The translations under genes and the position numbers were made by a program. A stretch of DNA of 64,000 nt from Ampullaceana balthica. Taxonomy: Eukaryota > Mollusca > Gastropoda > Lymnaeidae. The stretch lies in NCBI GenBank assembly GCA_944989445.1, contig CALYLW010000038.1, forward strand, positions 596,988 through 660,987, written 5' to 3'. The notes beneath the pieces are model-generated. The model was not told the origin of the DNA. It ran no database searches and saw only the letters and a list, made by a program, of their open reading frames with translations. This document shows, in pieces, positions 47,099 through 59,511 of this stretch (the stretch's first letter is position 1; the number at the start of each line of letters is the position of its first letter).

Positions 47099-48752
47099 TA
47101 GGACTGTTAACGATTAATTTAAATTCAATCGTTAACTTTTGAAAAATTAACGATTAATTAATCGTTAATTTCGATTAAAGCCAAAAATTAAAATTTATGA
47201 TGTGATAAGTAACACTTATTAAACGTTCTTGTTGAAAATCTAAATAACACAGGAATGTCTCCTTTATATGTCATCTTTTAACCAACTACGCAAAAAGAGA
47301 AGTGGGTTGACATTATTTGGTTCAAGTGATGAGCGGGTCAAATTGACAATATAATCAGCTGAGCTGAACAATCACTCACATGGAACTGAGGTAACTGGTA
47401 TGCACAAAACGGTTTTGGCAAGGAATGACATTATCGGATATCGATGTTCATTAAGTTTCCACTATTGTAGAGGGTTAATAGATTCAGGAACTTTCATCTC
47501 GATTTTGTAACGCAGTAATTCATCACAAGTAGGGCTGTCAATATTGTTGAAAAACGCTGCCCGGGTACCCGTCCAAATTTCGAACGGGTACCCGGGTTTC
47601 CCGATCGAAACATCGCATAATTTTCCCCGTCATGACCGCTATACAATGCTACCTAGCCACCTTCCATGCACCTAATTTCAAACAGTAGCTACACGGCCGA
47701 CTTCTTAGGGATCGTACATAAATGACGACAAGCGACTTTGTCCCATTTTTTTACCCCACCTCGGTCACAGGTTGTCACAAAAACTTAGACCCCCCTCCAA
47801 TATGACGTCACAAAGCTTTGCGCCCCCCCTCCCCCATAAAAGCCGTACTTCCTTTTTGAAAGTGAGCATGTGTCAAATGACTTTATTGTCATTTAATTTT
47901 GTATTTAATGTGAAATTGAACTCTAAAAATCGCTACGCTTCACCCTAAAATCCATGTAAACATCATTAAATAAATTGTAAGCAATCAAAGACTTCAGTGG
48001 AACTTTTTTTTTAAAGTTGCACGTTTTGATGTGACGTCAAGAGGAGTTTTGTTTTCTTTATATGATCCATTCAAAGAACCAAAATCTTCTCGTGTTTGCG
48101 ATTTCTGTTTCATTTTCAGAGAAAAAAGATGTATCAAAATTTTAATACATTGTGGTTTGTCGAGACCGTATTGTATTTCCCGTTGACAGATAGTTCTCCT
48201 TAGATGTATTTCACAGCTTATATTTGAAACAGAAATTTTCATTTGATAAATTGTTTCGCGAGCCGTAAATTAAACACAAAAAGCCGCATGCGATCCGAAG
48301 TTTGGTTAATATAGTCATTGAAGCCACATTTTCACGGGTACTCGGGCGGAATTTTACTACCCGGGTAATCTCACGGCAACGGGTACCAGGGTCCCGGGTA
48401 CCCTTTGACAGGCCTAATCACAATACCTGTCGTCATTTTCTGTCTCTGAGTCAGACTCCATTACTGCAATTAGCTTAATACGCTTTTCATTTGGTTTTAT
48501 AAGTAGGCGAAGTGTTAGTACCATGGTAGGCAAAATTTATCAAAATTTTCAACATTCCCGTCAATCAATAGTTTAACACCAAAATGTTCGTTAAATCGTC
48601 AGGAAATTTATTATTTATCGGCCGCTATTTTTTGTTACTTTTACTTTTTGGCTTCCAATAATGTGTAAGTGATGGGTCGATAAATCGTTAAAAAATAATT
48701 TAATCGTTAAAATGTTTTAACGATTAATTAATCGTTAATTTCCGTAGCCCTA
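47099..48752. mobile_element. hAT element, same family as 25072, with a nested hAT insertion
   Basis: Ends TAGGACTG and CGTAGCCCTA, with ATTAATCGTTAA-type palindromes inside both ends. The flanks are AATTTAAG (47091-47098) and AAGTTAAG (48753-48760), with one mismatch. It is inverted relative to the 25 kb copy. The BED frame is not seen here; most of the interior is replaced by the element at 47530-48416. Confidence 0.75.
47530..48416. mobile_element. Nested hAT element (TAGGGCTGTCAATATTG ends, CCCGGGTACCCG motifs)
   Basis: Left TAGGGCTGTCAATATTGTTG, right CCTTTGACAGGCCTA. The flanks are ATCACAAG (47522-47529) and ATCACAAT (48417-48424), with one mismatch. Its right terminal region (ACTACCCGGGTAATCTCACG, GCAACGGGTACC) is the single-copy form of the 45-base minisatellite at 15.3 kb. 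47700-48050 inside it contains a CGTACATAAATGACG piece like the 13350 repeat. Confidence 0.78.
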
Positions 48753-48955
48753 AAGTTAAGACTAACAGGTAGGTTTCAGGCTTTTCAATTGTATTATTAA
48801 TTTAGGATTTTTGTTGTTGTTTTGCTTATTCTTTTTAAAAAGTGAATTAAGAAAAAAGAATTTTGGGGTCGGGGTGCTATTTCTCACATTCATAAGTTAA
48901 AAAGTTTCTGATTTATGAAAGAGTAAATTTAACGAGTAGAAATCTATTCGGTTTT

Positions 48956-51900
48956 GTCCGGGTATCTCTGGGGTTGGTACGCCTGTCATAGCTTCACCCT
49001 GCTGTCCGGGTATCTCTGGGGTTGTACGCCTGTCATAGATTCATCCTGCTGTCTGGGTATCTCTGGGGTTGTACGCCTGTCATAGATTCATCCTGCTGTC
49101 CGGGTATCTCTGGGGTTGGTACGCCTGTCATAGATTCACCCTGCTGTCTGGGTATCTCTGGGGTTGGTACGCCTGTCATAGCTTCACCCTGCTGTCTGGG
49201 TATCTCTGGGGTAGTACGCTTGTCATAGCTTCACCCTGCTGTCTGGGTATCTCTGGGGTAGTACGCCTGTCATAGATTCACCCTGCTGTCTGGGTATCTC
49301 TGGGGTAGTACGCCTGTCATAGCTTCACCCTGCTGTCTGGGTATCTCTGGGGTAGTACGCCTGTCATAGATTCACCCTGCTGTCTGGGTATCTCTGGGGT
49401 AGTACGCCTGTCATAGCTTCACCCTGCTGTCTGGGTATCTCTGGGGTTGGTACGCCTGTCATAGCTTCGCCCTGCTGTCCGGGTATCTCTGGGGTTGGTA
49501 AGCCTGTCCTAGCTTCGCCCTGCTGTCCGGGTATCTCTGGGGCTGGTACGCCTGTTATAGCTTCACCCCGCTGTCTGGGTATCTCTGGGGTTGGTACGCC
49601 TGTCATAGCTTCACCCTGCTGTCTGGGTATCTCTGGGGTTGGTACGCCTGTCATAGCTTCACCCTGCTGTCTGGGTATCTCTGGGGTTGGTACGCCTGCC
49701 ATAGCTTCACCCTGCTGTCTGGGTATCTCTGGGGTTGGTACGCCTGTCATAGCTTCACCCTGCTGTCTGGGTATCTCTGGGGTTGATACGCCTGTCATAT
49801 CTTCACCCTGCTGTCTGGGTATCTCTGGGGTAGTACGCCTGTCATAGCTTCACCCTGCTGTCTGGGTATCTCTGGGGTAGTACGCCTGTCATAGCTTCAC
49901 CCTGCTGTCTGGGTATCTCTGGGGTAGTACGCCTGTCATAGCTTCACCCTGCTGTCTGGGTATCTCTGGGGTAGTACGCCTGTCATAGCTTCACCCTGCT
50001 GTCTGGGTATCTCTGGGGTAGTACGCCTGTCATAGCTTCACCCTGCTGTCTGGGTATCTCTGGGGTAGTACGCCTGTCATAGCTTCACCCTGCTGTCTGG
50101 GTATCTCTGGGGTAGTACGCCTGTCATAGCTTCACCCTGCTGTCTGGGTATCTCTGGGGTAGTACGCCTGTCATAGCTTCACCCTGCTGTCTGGGTATCT
50201 CTGGGGTAGTACGCCTGTCATAGATTCACCCTGCTGTCTGGGTATCTCTGGGGTTGGTACGCCTGTCATAGATTCACCCTGCTGTCTGGGTATCTCTGGG
50301 GTTGGTACGCCTGTCATAGCTTCACCCTGCTGTCCGGGTATCTCTGGGGTTGGTACGCCTGTCATAGCTTCACCCTGCTGTCCGGGTATCTCTGGGGTTG
50401 GTACGCCTGTCATAGCTTCGCCCTGCTGTCTGGGTATCTCTGGGGTTGGTACGCCTGTCATAGCTTCGCCCTGCTGTCCGGGTATCTCTGGGGTTGGTAC
50501 GCCTGTCATAGCTTCGCCCTGCTGTCGGGGCATCTCTGGGGTAGTACGCCTGTCATAGCTTCGTCCTGCTGTCTGGGTATCTCTGGGGTAGTACGCATGT
50601 CATAGCTTCACCCTGCTGTCTGGGTATCTCTGGAGTAGTACGCCTGTCATAGCTTCACCCTGCTGTCTGGGTATCTCTGGAGTAGTACGCCTGTCATAGC
50701 TTCACCCTGCTGTCTGGGTATCTCTGGGGTTGGTACGCCTGTCATAGATTCACCCTGCTGTCTGGGTATCTCTGGGGTTGGTACGCCTGTCATAGCTTCT
50801 CCCTGCTGTCTGGGTATCTCTGGGGTAGTACGCCTGTCATAGCTTCACCCTGCTGTCTGGGTATCTCTGGGGTAGTACGCCTGTCATAGATTCATCCTGC
50901 TGTCTGGGTATCTCTGGGGTTGGTACGCCTGTCATAGCTTCACCCTGCTGTCTGGGTATCTCTGGGGTAGTACGCCTGTCATAGCTTCGCCCTGCTGTCT
51001 GGGTATCTCTGGGGTAGTACTCCTGTCATAGATTCATCCTGCTGTCTGGGTATCTCTGGGGTTGGTACGCCTGTCATAGCTTCGCCCTGCTGGCTGTGTA
51101 TCTCTGGGGTAGTACGCCTGTCATAGATTCACCCTGCTGTCTGGGTATCTCTGGGGTTGGTACGCCTGTCTTAGCTTCACCCTGCTGTCCGGCTATCTCT
51201 GGGGTTGGTACGCCTGTCATAGCTTCGCCCTGCTGTCCGGGTATCTCTAGGGTTGGTACGCCTGTCATAGCTTCGCCCTGCTGTTCGGGTATCTCTGGGG
51301 CTGGTACGCCTTTCCTAGCTTCACCCTGCTATCCGGGTATCTCTGGGGTTGGTACGCCTGTCATAGCTTCACCCTGTTGTCCAGGTATCTCTGGGGTTGG
51401 TACGCCTGTCATAGCTTCACTCTGCTGTCCGGGTATCTCTGGGGTTGTTAAGCCCTGGCCTAGTATCACCCTGCTGTCCGGGTATCTCTGGGGTTGTTAA
51501 GTCCTGGCCTAGTATCACCCTGATGTCCGGGTATCTCTGGGGTTGTTAAGTCCTGGCCTAATATCACCCTGCCGTCCGGGTATCTCTGGGGTTGTTAAGT
51601 CCTGGCCTAGTATCACCCTGCTGTCCGGCTATCTCTGGGGTTGATACGCCTGTCCTAGCTTCACCTTGCTGTCCAGGTATCTCTGGGGTTTGTACGCCTG
51701 TCATAGCTTCACCCTGCTGTCTGGGTATCTCTGGGGTTGGTACGCCTGTCATAGATTGACCCTGCTGTCTGGGTATCTCTGGGGTTGGTACGCCTGTCAT
51801 AGATTCACCCTGCTGTCTGGGTATCTCTGGGGTTGGTACGCCTGTCATAGCTTCACCCTGCTGTCCGGGTATCTCTGGGGTTGGTACGCCTGTCATAGCT

Positions 51901-53617
51901 TCACCCTGCTGTCCGGGTATCTCTGGGGTTGGTACGCCTGTCATAGCTTCGCCCTGCTGTCTGGGTATTTCTGGGGTTGGTACGCCTGTCATAGCTTCGC
52001 CCTGCTGTCCGGGTATCTCTGGGGTTGGTACGCCTGTCATAGCTTCGCCCTGCTGTCTGGGTATCTCTGGGGTAGTACGCCTGTCATAGCTTCGCCCTGC
52101 TGTCTGGGTATCTCTGGGGTAGTACGCATGTCATAGATTCATCCTGCTGTCTTTGTATCTCTGGGGTAGTACGCCTGTCATAGCTTCACCCTGCTGTCTG
52201 GGTATCTCTGGAGTAGTACGCCTGTCATAGCTTCACCCTGCTGTCTGGGTATCTCTGGGGTTGGTACGCCTGTCATAGATTCACCCTGCTGTCTGGGTAT
52301 CTCTGGGGTTGGTACGCCTGTCATAGCTTCTCCCTGCTGTCTGGGTATCTCTGGGGTAGTACGCCTGTCATAGCTTCACCCTGCTGTCTGGGTATCTCTG
52401 GGGTAGTACGCCTGTCATAGATTCATCCTGCTGTCTGGGTATCTCTGGGGTTGGTACGCCTGTCATAGCTTCACCCTGCTGTCTGGGTATCTCTGGGGTA
52501 GTACGCCTGTCATAGCTTCGCCCTGCTGTCTGGGTATCTCTGGGGTAGTACGCCTGTCATAGATTCATCCTGCTGTCTGGGTATCTCTGGGGTTGGTACG
52601 CCTGTCATAGCTTCGCCCTGCTGTCTGTGTATCTCTGGGGTAGTACGCCTGTCATAGCTTCGCCCTGCTGTCTGGGTATCTCTGGGGTAGTACGCCTGTC
52701 ATAGATTCATCCTGCTGTCTGGGTATCTCTGGGGTAGTACGCCTGTCATAGCTTCCCCCTGCTGTCTGGGTATCTCTGGGGTAGTACGCCTGTCATAGCT
52801 TCCCCCTGCTGTCTGGGTATCTCTGGGGTAGTACGCCTGTCATAGATTCACCCTGCTGTCTGGGTATCTCTGGGACTGGTACGCCTGTCATAGCTTCACC
52901 CTGCTGTCCGGGTATCTCTGGGGTTGGTACGCCTGTCATAGCTTCGCCCTGCTGTCCGGGTATCTCTGGGGGTTGGTACGCCTGTCATAGCTTCACCCTG
53001 CTGTCCGGGTATCTCTAGGGTTGGTACGCCTGTCCTAGCTTCGCCCTGCTGTTCGGGTATCTCTGGGGTTGGTACGCCTTTCCTAGCTTCACCCTGCTGT
53101 CCGGGTATCTCTGGGGTTGGTACGCCTGTCCTAGCTTCGCCCTGCTGTCCGGGTATCTCTGGGGTTGGTACGCCTGTCATAGCTTCACCCTGTTGTCCAG
53201 GTATCTCTGGGGTTGGTACGCCTGTCATAGCTTCACTCTGCTGTCCGGGTATCTCTGGGGTTGTTAAGCCCTGGCCTAGTATCACCCTGCTGTCCGGGTA
53301 TCTCTGGGGTTGTTAAGTCCTGGCCTAGTATCACCCTGATGTCCGGGTATCTCTGGGGTTGTTAAGTCCTGGCCTAGTATCACCCTGCCGTCCGGGTATC
53401 TCTGGGGTTGTTAAGTCCTGGCCTAGTATCACCCTGCTGTCCGGGTATCTCTGGGGTTGTTAAGTCCTGGCCTAGTATCACCCTGCCGTCCGGGTATCTC
53501 TGGGGTTGTTAAGTCCTGGCCTAGTATCACCCTGCCGTCCGGGTATCTCTGGGGTTGTTAAGTCCTGGCCTAGTATCACCCTGCTGTCCGGGTATCTCTG
53601 GGGTTGTTAAGTCCTGC
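48956..53617. repeat. 4.66 kb minisatellite, 47/48-base unit (about 98 copies), higher-order duplicated
   Basis: Units read TGTCATAGCTTCACCCTGCT, GTCTGGGTATCTCTGGGGTT, GGTACGCC (48 bases), or end in GGGGTAGTACGCC (47 bases). A second unit type, GGGGTTGTTAAGTCCTGGCC plus TAGTATCACCCTG, forms the two blocks 51436-51640 and 53250-53617. Runs of 48-base units leave open frames that read as a 16-residue repeat (MTGVPTPEIPRQQGEA on the - strand); 47-base units break them, so I do not call a gene. Confidence 0.95.
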
Positions 53618-55696
53618 CCTTGTTAAGATCCAAATGGACAGCACACCAGAAAAACCATTCTCCCCACCACACTACTCGTGACGCATGTTCGCACTGCTAC
53701 AACTTCACAAAAATAAAATCTTTAAGTTTCACATAACCACGTGACACAAATAAAACACCAACACGTTTGGCCAAGGTTTAATAATAATTTAATTGGAATA
53801 TAACCTTGTGTGAACTCAACGGAGCGTACATTATAATAACAAAGAGGTCAATACGCACACACAAAAAATAAGGTCATTGGGTACTTCTTGTTTGGTTGTC
53901 TCAATTCACATTTGAAATCACGATACTAGTTGATGGTAGGCCATGCTCAAATTGAAATGAAAACACCAGTCAAGTTACAGCTGTACATATATGAACGATA
54001 CGATACATCTTCAATACCACAAAGTGAGACGAGAGCACATCACAGATGCGGCATTCACACATAGAGCATATCAGAAACAGTATCGAATATGGATCATAAG
54101 CGCAGACGTTTTCGAGTATCGATTTTTTTAAAATAAAAAAATCACATTTAAGGACAAATGCACAATTGGAAATGTGGCACAGATCATGTTGTTACATGGA
54201 AATATCGAATACATATGTATTATCGTTAAAACTAAAACCATTGGTGCAGCATAAATCTGCAATAAAGGAGGAGTACTTGTTAAGAAAAATAAAAGGGGGA
54301 TCACCCGAGTATACCGCACACATAGTTATGGTTTCATGATTGGAACAGGGTACGGATTCAGTATCGATAATACAACGGGCAATGAGAAGCCTTGCTTCCA
54401 CGGCTCGATTTCGGTATCGAAAATTGTGAACAGTAAACATTTGTATTTAATTCTTTATTGCACTACAGCATTTGGTCTCTTTTCATATTATAGATATAGC
54501 GGTCCTACTACAGCATTTGGTCTCTTTTCATATTATAGATATAGCGGTCCTACTACAGCATTTGGTCTCTTTTCATATTATAGATACAGCAAATCCATCT
54601 ACTAACAAGCAATGCACGTATAGTTTATAGATATAAAAATCCTTTTAAATTATTGGAGAAACGAAGAATATAATATAATAAAAAATATAAATGCCATAGT
54701 TATAGATATTTAGATTCAAATTATCAATAGAAATCTTTTTAGTTTTTGCTTCTTATCTTTAATTCCGATTTCATATTTAAATTTAACATTTGAGAGAGAG
54801 AGAGAGAGAAAGCCAAAAGTAAAAGCTCTGTATAAGTTATTTCCCTTAGGTTGAGCAGCCCGCTAAAAGAAAGTTATCCAACAATAAGACAGAGATTGAT
54901 TTCCTGAAGAGGTGAGCAAACTTTTCAGGGCAACGGCCACATCAGTGGGTCATGAAATGTCAAAGGGCAGGAATTAGAAATAAACAAAATCAGCCTCGGA
55001 TCCAACACATAAATGTCGAACGTAATAATTACAGTCAAATCTTTCAGCAGAGTTTGCATCCATCAGATATGCTAGTGTTTGACGTAGATGCGGCGAAGCC
55101 GAGAGAGTTGCATGGTTAGAGAGTTACAAAGTAGCAGCCGATTGTAATTCCGCCGTGTGTGCTCAGGAAATAATGTGATGAAAAGGTCAAGGGCGTAGTG
55201 ACGTAAGAGAGTCAGACTCTGATCGAATCACAGCCAAGGTCAAGCTATAAACGATCACATACGATATGGCCCCGACACAATAGAGTGCCACTCAGAAAAC
55301 AGTCTGTGTGTTGGCTTTAAAACCATTTGATTTTTTTCCCCCTTTCACCAAGAATTACCAAATGCTTTTAGGTCCTTGTTGAGAATTTCATCATGGATAG
55401 AGGAGAGGTTCTCAAATATTTTTTTTTAAAGCCGGGGAGACAAAGTCACCAAATAGCTTTCCTTGGTCAAAAAAATAGAGAATTAAAAAAAAATTGAATT
55501 CATTTTCCACAGTGTCGACTCTACGAGAATCTCAATTCGGGAGCCATTGGATAAAACTTTTCAAAAATAAATTGTACACCTAAAAAATAATCTAAACCTA
55601 CATTTAGCATACATTGCCAATATATTAAAGTATAATGTAAATACTGTAGAGATAATGTTGAATAACATTGTTTTTTTGTGTTGTTTTTGAGTTACC
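53618..55696. other. Intergenic DNA, no gene recognised
   Basis: Moderately complex sequence with TATCGA-rich stretches (54000-54420). 54925-54960 (GAGGTGAGCAAACTTTTCAG) looks like a hAT end fragment. A (GA)n run is at 54795-54810. No coding frame is supported. Confidence 0.4.
54463..54590. repeat. 45-base tandem repeat, three copies
   Basis: CTACAGCATTTGGTCTCTTT, TCATATTATAGATATAGCGG, TCCTA repeats twice fully and once partly, with near-perfect identity. Confidence 0.92.
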
Positions 55697-55699
55697 TAT

Positions 55700-55979
55700 G
55701 GGGCCGTCCTATGGAGTACGTTACGCTATTTTTGACCATTTTAACTCCCCCCTCCCCCCTGTCACAAACTGTCACACATCTCGGACCCCCCCCCCTTACA
55801 GTACGTCACACTTTCGAACAAAAATTTTGTTTTTTTATTAACAAAATAATCAAAATTTTATATAAAACAGCGTGACGTCACACATGGCCGGACACCCCCC
55901 TCCCCCCTGTCACAAACTGTCACACTTTCTTACACCCCCTCCCTTCCTCTGGAGCGTGACGTACTTTATGGACGGCCCC
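55700..55979. mobile_element. GGGGCCGTCC-ended MITE, copy 5
   Basis: Ends GGGGCCGTCC and GGACGGCCCC. TAT duplications are at 55697-55699 and 55980-55982. The interior has GCGTGACGTCACACATGG and the C-rich/G-rich arrangement of the family. Confidence 0.9.
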
Positions 55980-55982
55980 TAT

Positions 55983-56749
55983 GGTCAATCGACCTAAAGA
56001 AAAGTAAACAATAGATTGAGATTAAATTTGACGTTGTCATTCTTCCTGGTCTAAAGATGGTTCCTGGAAAGTTTGCTCACAATCTCCTTATTGCAAAAGT
56101 TTGAAATTAGGTTTTAAAAAATTCTTAAAATGTAGTTGGTAAGTAAATGGTAAGTAATAAAAATTAATTTTAAATGATTTCAAAGTACTTCACTATACTT
56201 TAGTTTTGGTGCACTCACTTTTATAAGACTTTATTCAGAAAGGTGCACTTAAAACAAAAAAATACAAAACTTTTCGTTGCGTTTATATTTTCTGCGAGCA
56301 TTTGGAAATAAGTTTGATTTGTTTGTTCGTAGAGCACTGCTTAAAAAATTGTATTATTTTTCAAAGAACATTAGATTAATTGATGAATGCATCTTACTTT
56401 TTAAATATACGGGCATGTGTGCGGGCTTGTATGAGTGCATACATGTGCGGGCATGTGTGTGCAGCCATACCAAAGAATGCCATTCCTTTGTTGATTTACC
56501 ATTTTTCTAAAACTACATATGAAATGTAAATTCACTTTTAGCTTTTAAATACCACACTCATTACGTTGGTGTTAAAATCTCTCTGTTACTGACATGAGCT
56601 GACGGGACAAAGTGTTAAAGATAAAAAATAGACCTGGAAAAACACACGATTTTCTTTATAAAGCCAGGGTCTCTATTTGCTAAATAAAGCACGATTGTAT
56701 GGAATGGCAGAGCCAAGAGTTTTTGCCACCAGGAACAGGGACAAGAATC
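55983..56749. other. Intergenic, no gene seen
   Basis: AT-rich, with no supportable coding or RNA feature. Confidence 0.4.
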
Positions 56750-57012
56750 GTAATGGTGGTCGAGTGGCAGCGCGCTCGACTGGCGTACCGATGGTCACGG
56801 GTTCGAATCCATGTGAAGGATTTGTTCTCGGGGCCTAGGGCGTCCCGGAGTCACCCAGCTCCGAATGGGTATCTAACACTAGTGAGGCGGCTGGGTAATG
56901 CCGTGGCCTGTGAACGCTGCATCACTTGCCAACAGATCATCCGTCATGGTCTGTGGGCGCAATTATCATCTGCATAGAAGGAACGTCTGTATAGATAAGA
57001 ATAAGAAGAAGT
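56750..57012 (+). mobile_element. tRNA-derived SINE sharing its 3' tail with the local LINE
   Basis: The head has RNA polymerase III boxes: A box TGGTCGAGTGG (56756-56766) and B box GGTTCGAATCC (about 56799-56809). A body with CGAATGGGTATCTAACAC follows, then the tail ATCATCTGCATAGAAGGAAC, GTCTGTATAGATAAGAATAAG. The tail matches the LINE ends at 23.4 and 36.3 kb, so this SINE was probably mobilised by that LINE's enzyme. It is not a functional tRNA gene. Confidence 0.85.
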
Positions 57013-58925
57013 CCCCTACGATTTAAAAAAAAACAAACTGGGACGAAAATGTCACTATTAAAATATTAAAAATGTACTGCCTCCCTGCCTCTTCTCTCTA
57101 CCTCCGCCACTGGTTGTATGTTTGAAGTGAGCGTTATATTACGAATATTAACATAAGTCTCATATGATGATCTCAAATGTTATCCCCAACGTATGCTAAA
57201 GTGAGCACTGTTTACTACGGCCCGGCATACGTTTTTAGCACATGTATAATTGGTTGTTGATTTAAACCCGGCATACACAGTTACATCCCTTGATTATCCT
57301 GGAGGATAATGGACTCGAATTTCTTTTAAAATTAATCCGCGCTGAATTTTGTGTTGGGGTGGGGCGGTTTAAAAAAAAAGACTACATACATAAAGCAAAA
57401 GTAATGTGATTTATCCACGTTAAAATTTTTAACAAATGGACGATATCCACATCATAAAAATATTCACCAGTTTCGGAGTGAAGTGAGAGAGAGATAGAGA
57501 GAGAGAGAGACTCTCGGCTAGGAAGAGTAATTTAAAATACTGGCGCTATTTTATCTGTCCTTTGTTTTAACTGATTTCACTGAGTCTCACTGTCTGCTCA
57601 TTCACTCCTAGTTAAATGGGGTACAGTGGAAAATTTGAACTTAGATTTTCATCATTCATTTGAATGTTCTTTTTTTTTAAAAATGTGTGCCCTTATTACC
57701 TGAGGGATAACATAAAGGGCTGATTTTAGATTAGATCATCATGGAAAGCCCCCCTCCCTCCCCCCCCCAAAAAAAAGCAAATAATAAACAAAAACAACAA
57801 ACAAACAAGCATAGGGCCATAACTTGAGATGTTTAAAATAAACAAAGGTCGAATGTAGGCATATTCCTTATTTTTAAAGGGGGAAAATGAAGATAATTAA
57901 TAAATAATTTAAATAATAATAATAATAATCATCATTTGAACAACATATATGTTTAACAAAAATTGACATATGCATCAACCTGATATTGTGGCAAGGGTTA
58001 AGGAAAATTGTTAAACACATTTTTAAACAATTGAAAATACCCACTAGAAAATAAAATCATGTGAACACCAGGATTACAAATTCAGCTGGGAAATGAATTA
58101 ACTGTATGGAGTAATATGAAGAAAAAAAAACCATTCAATTTATTAAAGTAGTTTCCACATTTAGATATATATTTTAAAAATGTTAATGTTAGTCCCAAGA
58201 TAAGCCAAGTTTAAAAATATTTATTGCACATTCCCTCCAATCAGAATAACTAGTCTGACAAAAAGTAACATAGACAAATCATGTTTTTGTTTTTAAAAAA
58301 ATCCTTCATAATTATTTTAGAGGCTAATTCAGCAATTTTAATATCTCTACTACGTCATCAATCCTTGGGCACTCTAGTGTCAGTGACGAAGTCCATAAAA
58401 TATTTCTGTCATTGTTTTCATCTCTTATTTGTTTCTATACAACGATTGACAACGAGTGATGATGGAAACATGTAGAATTATGTCTTTGTTGACTATCGGC
58501 ACTAACTTTCAGAGTATTGTTTAGATGATATTTGATTGAGTTGCAGACGTAATATGTCACACATGCTATACTTATCACATGCTTGTGGAAAAATGGAAGT
58601 TCACAGTGGATATATTGTTTCAGATTTCTCTGAAGCGTTTAGTCCAAACTTAAAGTTTTTGAAACTCACAGTGTAGCCTGGGTCTGTGTTATTTATCAGT
58701 TTTCACCACCTAATAGCTCCTGTCCCGTCTCTCGGCATTTCCGCCATTGTTAACCAAATGGCTTAGAATGACCACAGCAGACGACAAGGGTTACTGAAGA
58801 AACGCGTCCAAAAATTTGAAGTTTTATCCACATTCGATGAGATTACATATTTTTTGTAATGAGCAAGGGCTTGAATGTTTGAGATTCATTGACGCACGTT
58901 CGTGTTTAATTGAGAACAAAGTTTT
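57013..58925. other. 1.9 kb intergenic DNA, no gene
   Basis: A (GA)n stretch at 57484-57512, C- and A-runs at 57750-57775 and AAT repeats at 57910-57930. Nothing coding is recognised. Confidence 0.4.
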
Positions 58926-58929
58926 TATG

Positions 58930-59098
58930 CAGTGAGATCCTCCACCGGGGACACTACAGGGTAGTGTTTGTTGTGATATGAAAGTTAATTTAATACTTAT
59001 AAGTATGTTATTTCTTTCATGTAAAGCGCTGTGAGCCCAGTTCCTTACTGGGATACAGCGCTATATAAATAATCAATTTATTTATTATTATTATTACT
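58930..59098 (+). mobile_element. Retroposon 3' end (GCGCTATATAAAT + ATT repeats)
   Basis: GTAAAGCGCTGTGAGCCCAG ... ACAGCGCTATATAAATAATC followed by (ATT)n. This ending is widespread in invertebrate SINE/LINE tails and carries an inverted AGCGCT pair. The 5' border is uncertain. Confidence 0.65.
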
Positions 59099-59511
59099 CA
59101 ACAACAACAGTCAGCGGCGGCCACATTTCTTTCGGAATCACAGTCAAAGGAGCAGTTTTAAAAATGTGTGCGGTAAATGCAGACAATTAAAAACACGGTG
59201 TACATATCAGTAATTATAAAGATCACAGATGCTGGATGTAGCTTACCTATTACCACTTTTTAAATATTTTCGTCACCTCCCTTTATCCTTACTCCATATC
59301 CATTACTTCCCTTACTCTGTAACCACACCCTCCCTTACTTCATAACTGCGCATGTAACAAGAAGAACGGACTTTAAAGAAACTAGATTCTTCATCCACGA
59401 GAAACCAACTCATTGTTTCAAGCTGGCAGGTTGTGTTTGTGAAAATGTCAATGACATGTGGCAAAAAAAAACAGGTCGGGGGTGTGTCAAGACTTCTTGA
59501 ATCCCGATGTT

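Noticed and set aside
49022..53285. Repetitive Pro/Gln-rich frames in the 4.7 kb array as a protein gene
   Set aside because: Units of 47 and 48 bases are mixed, so frames break repeatedly. Both strands are open and there is no start context or splice signal.
56750..56830. A functional tRNA gene
   Set aside because: A and B boxes are present, but the sequence continues into a SINE body and LINE-like tail. No full cloverleaf with matching acceptor stem was found.
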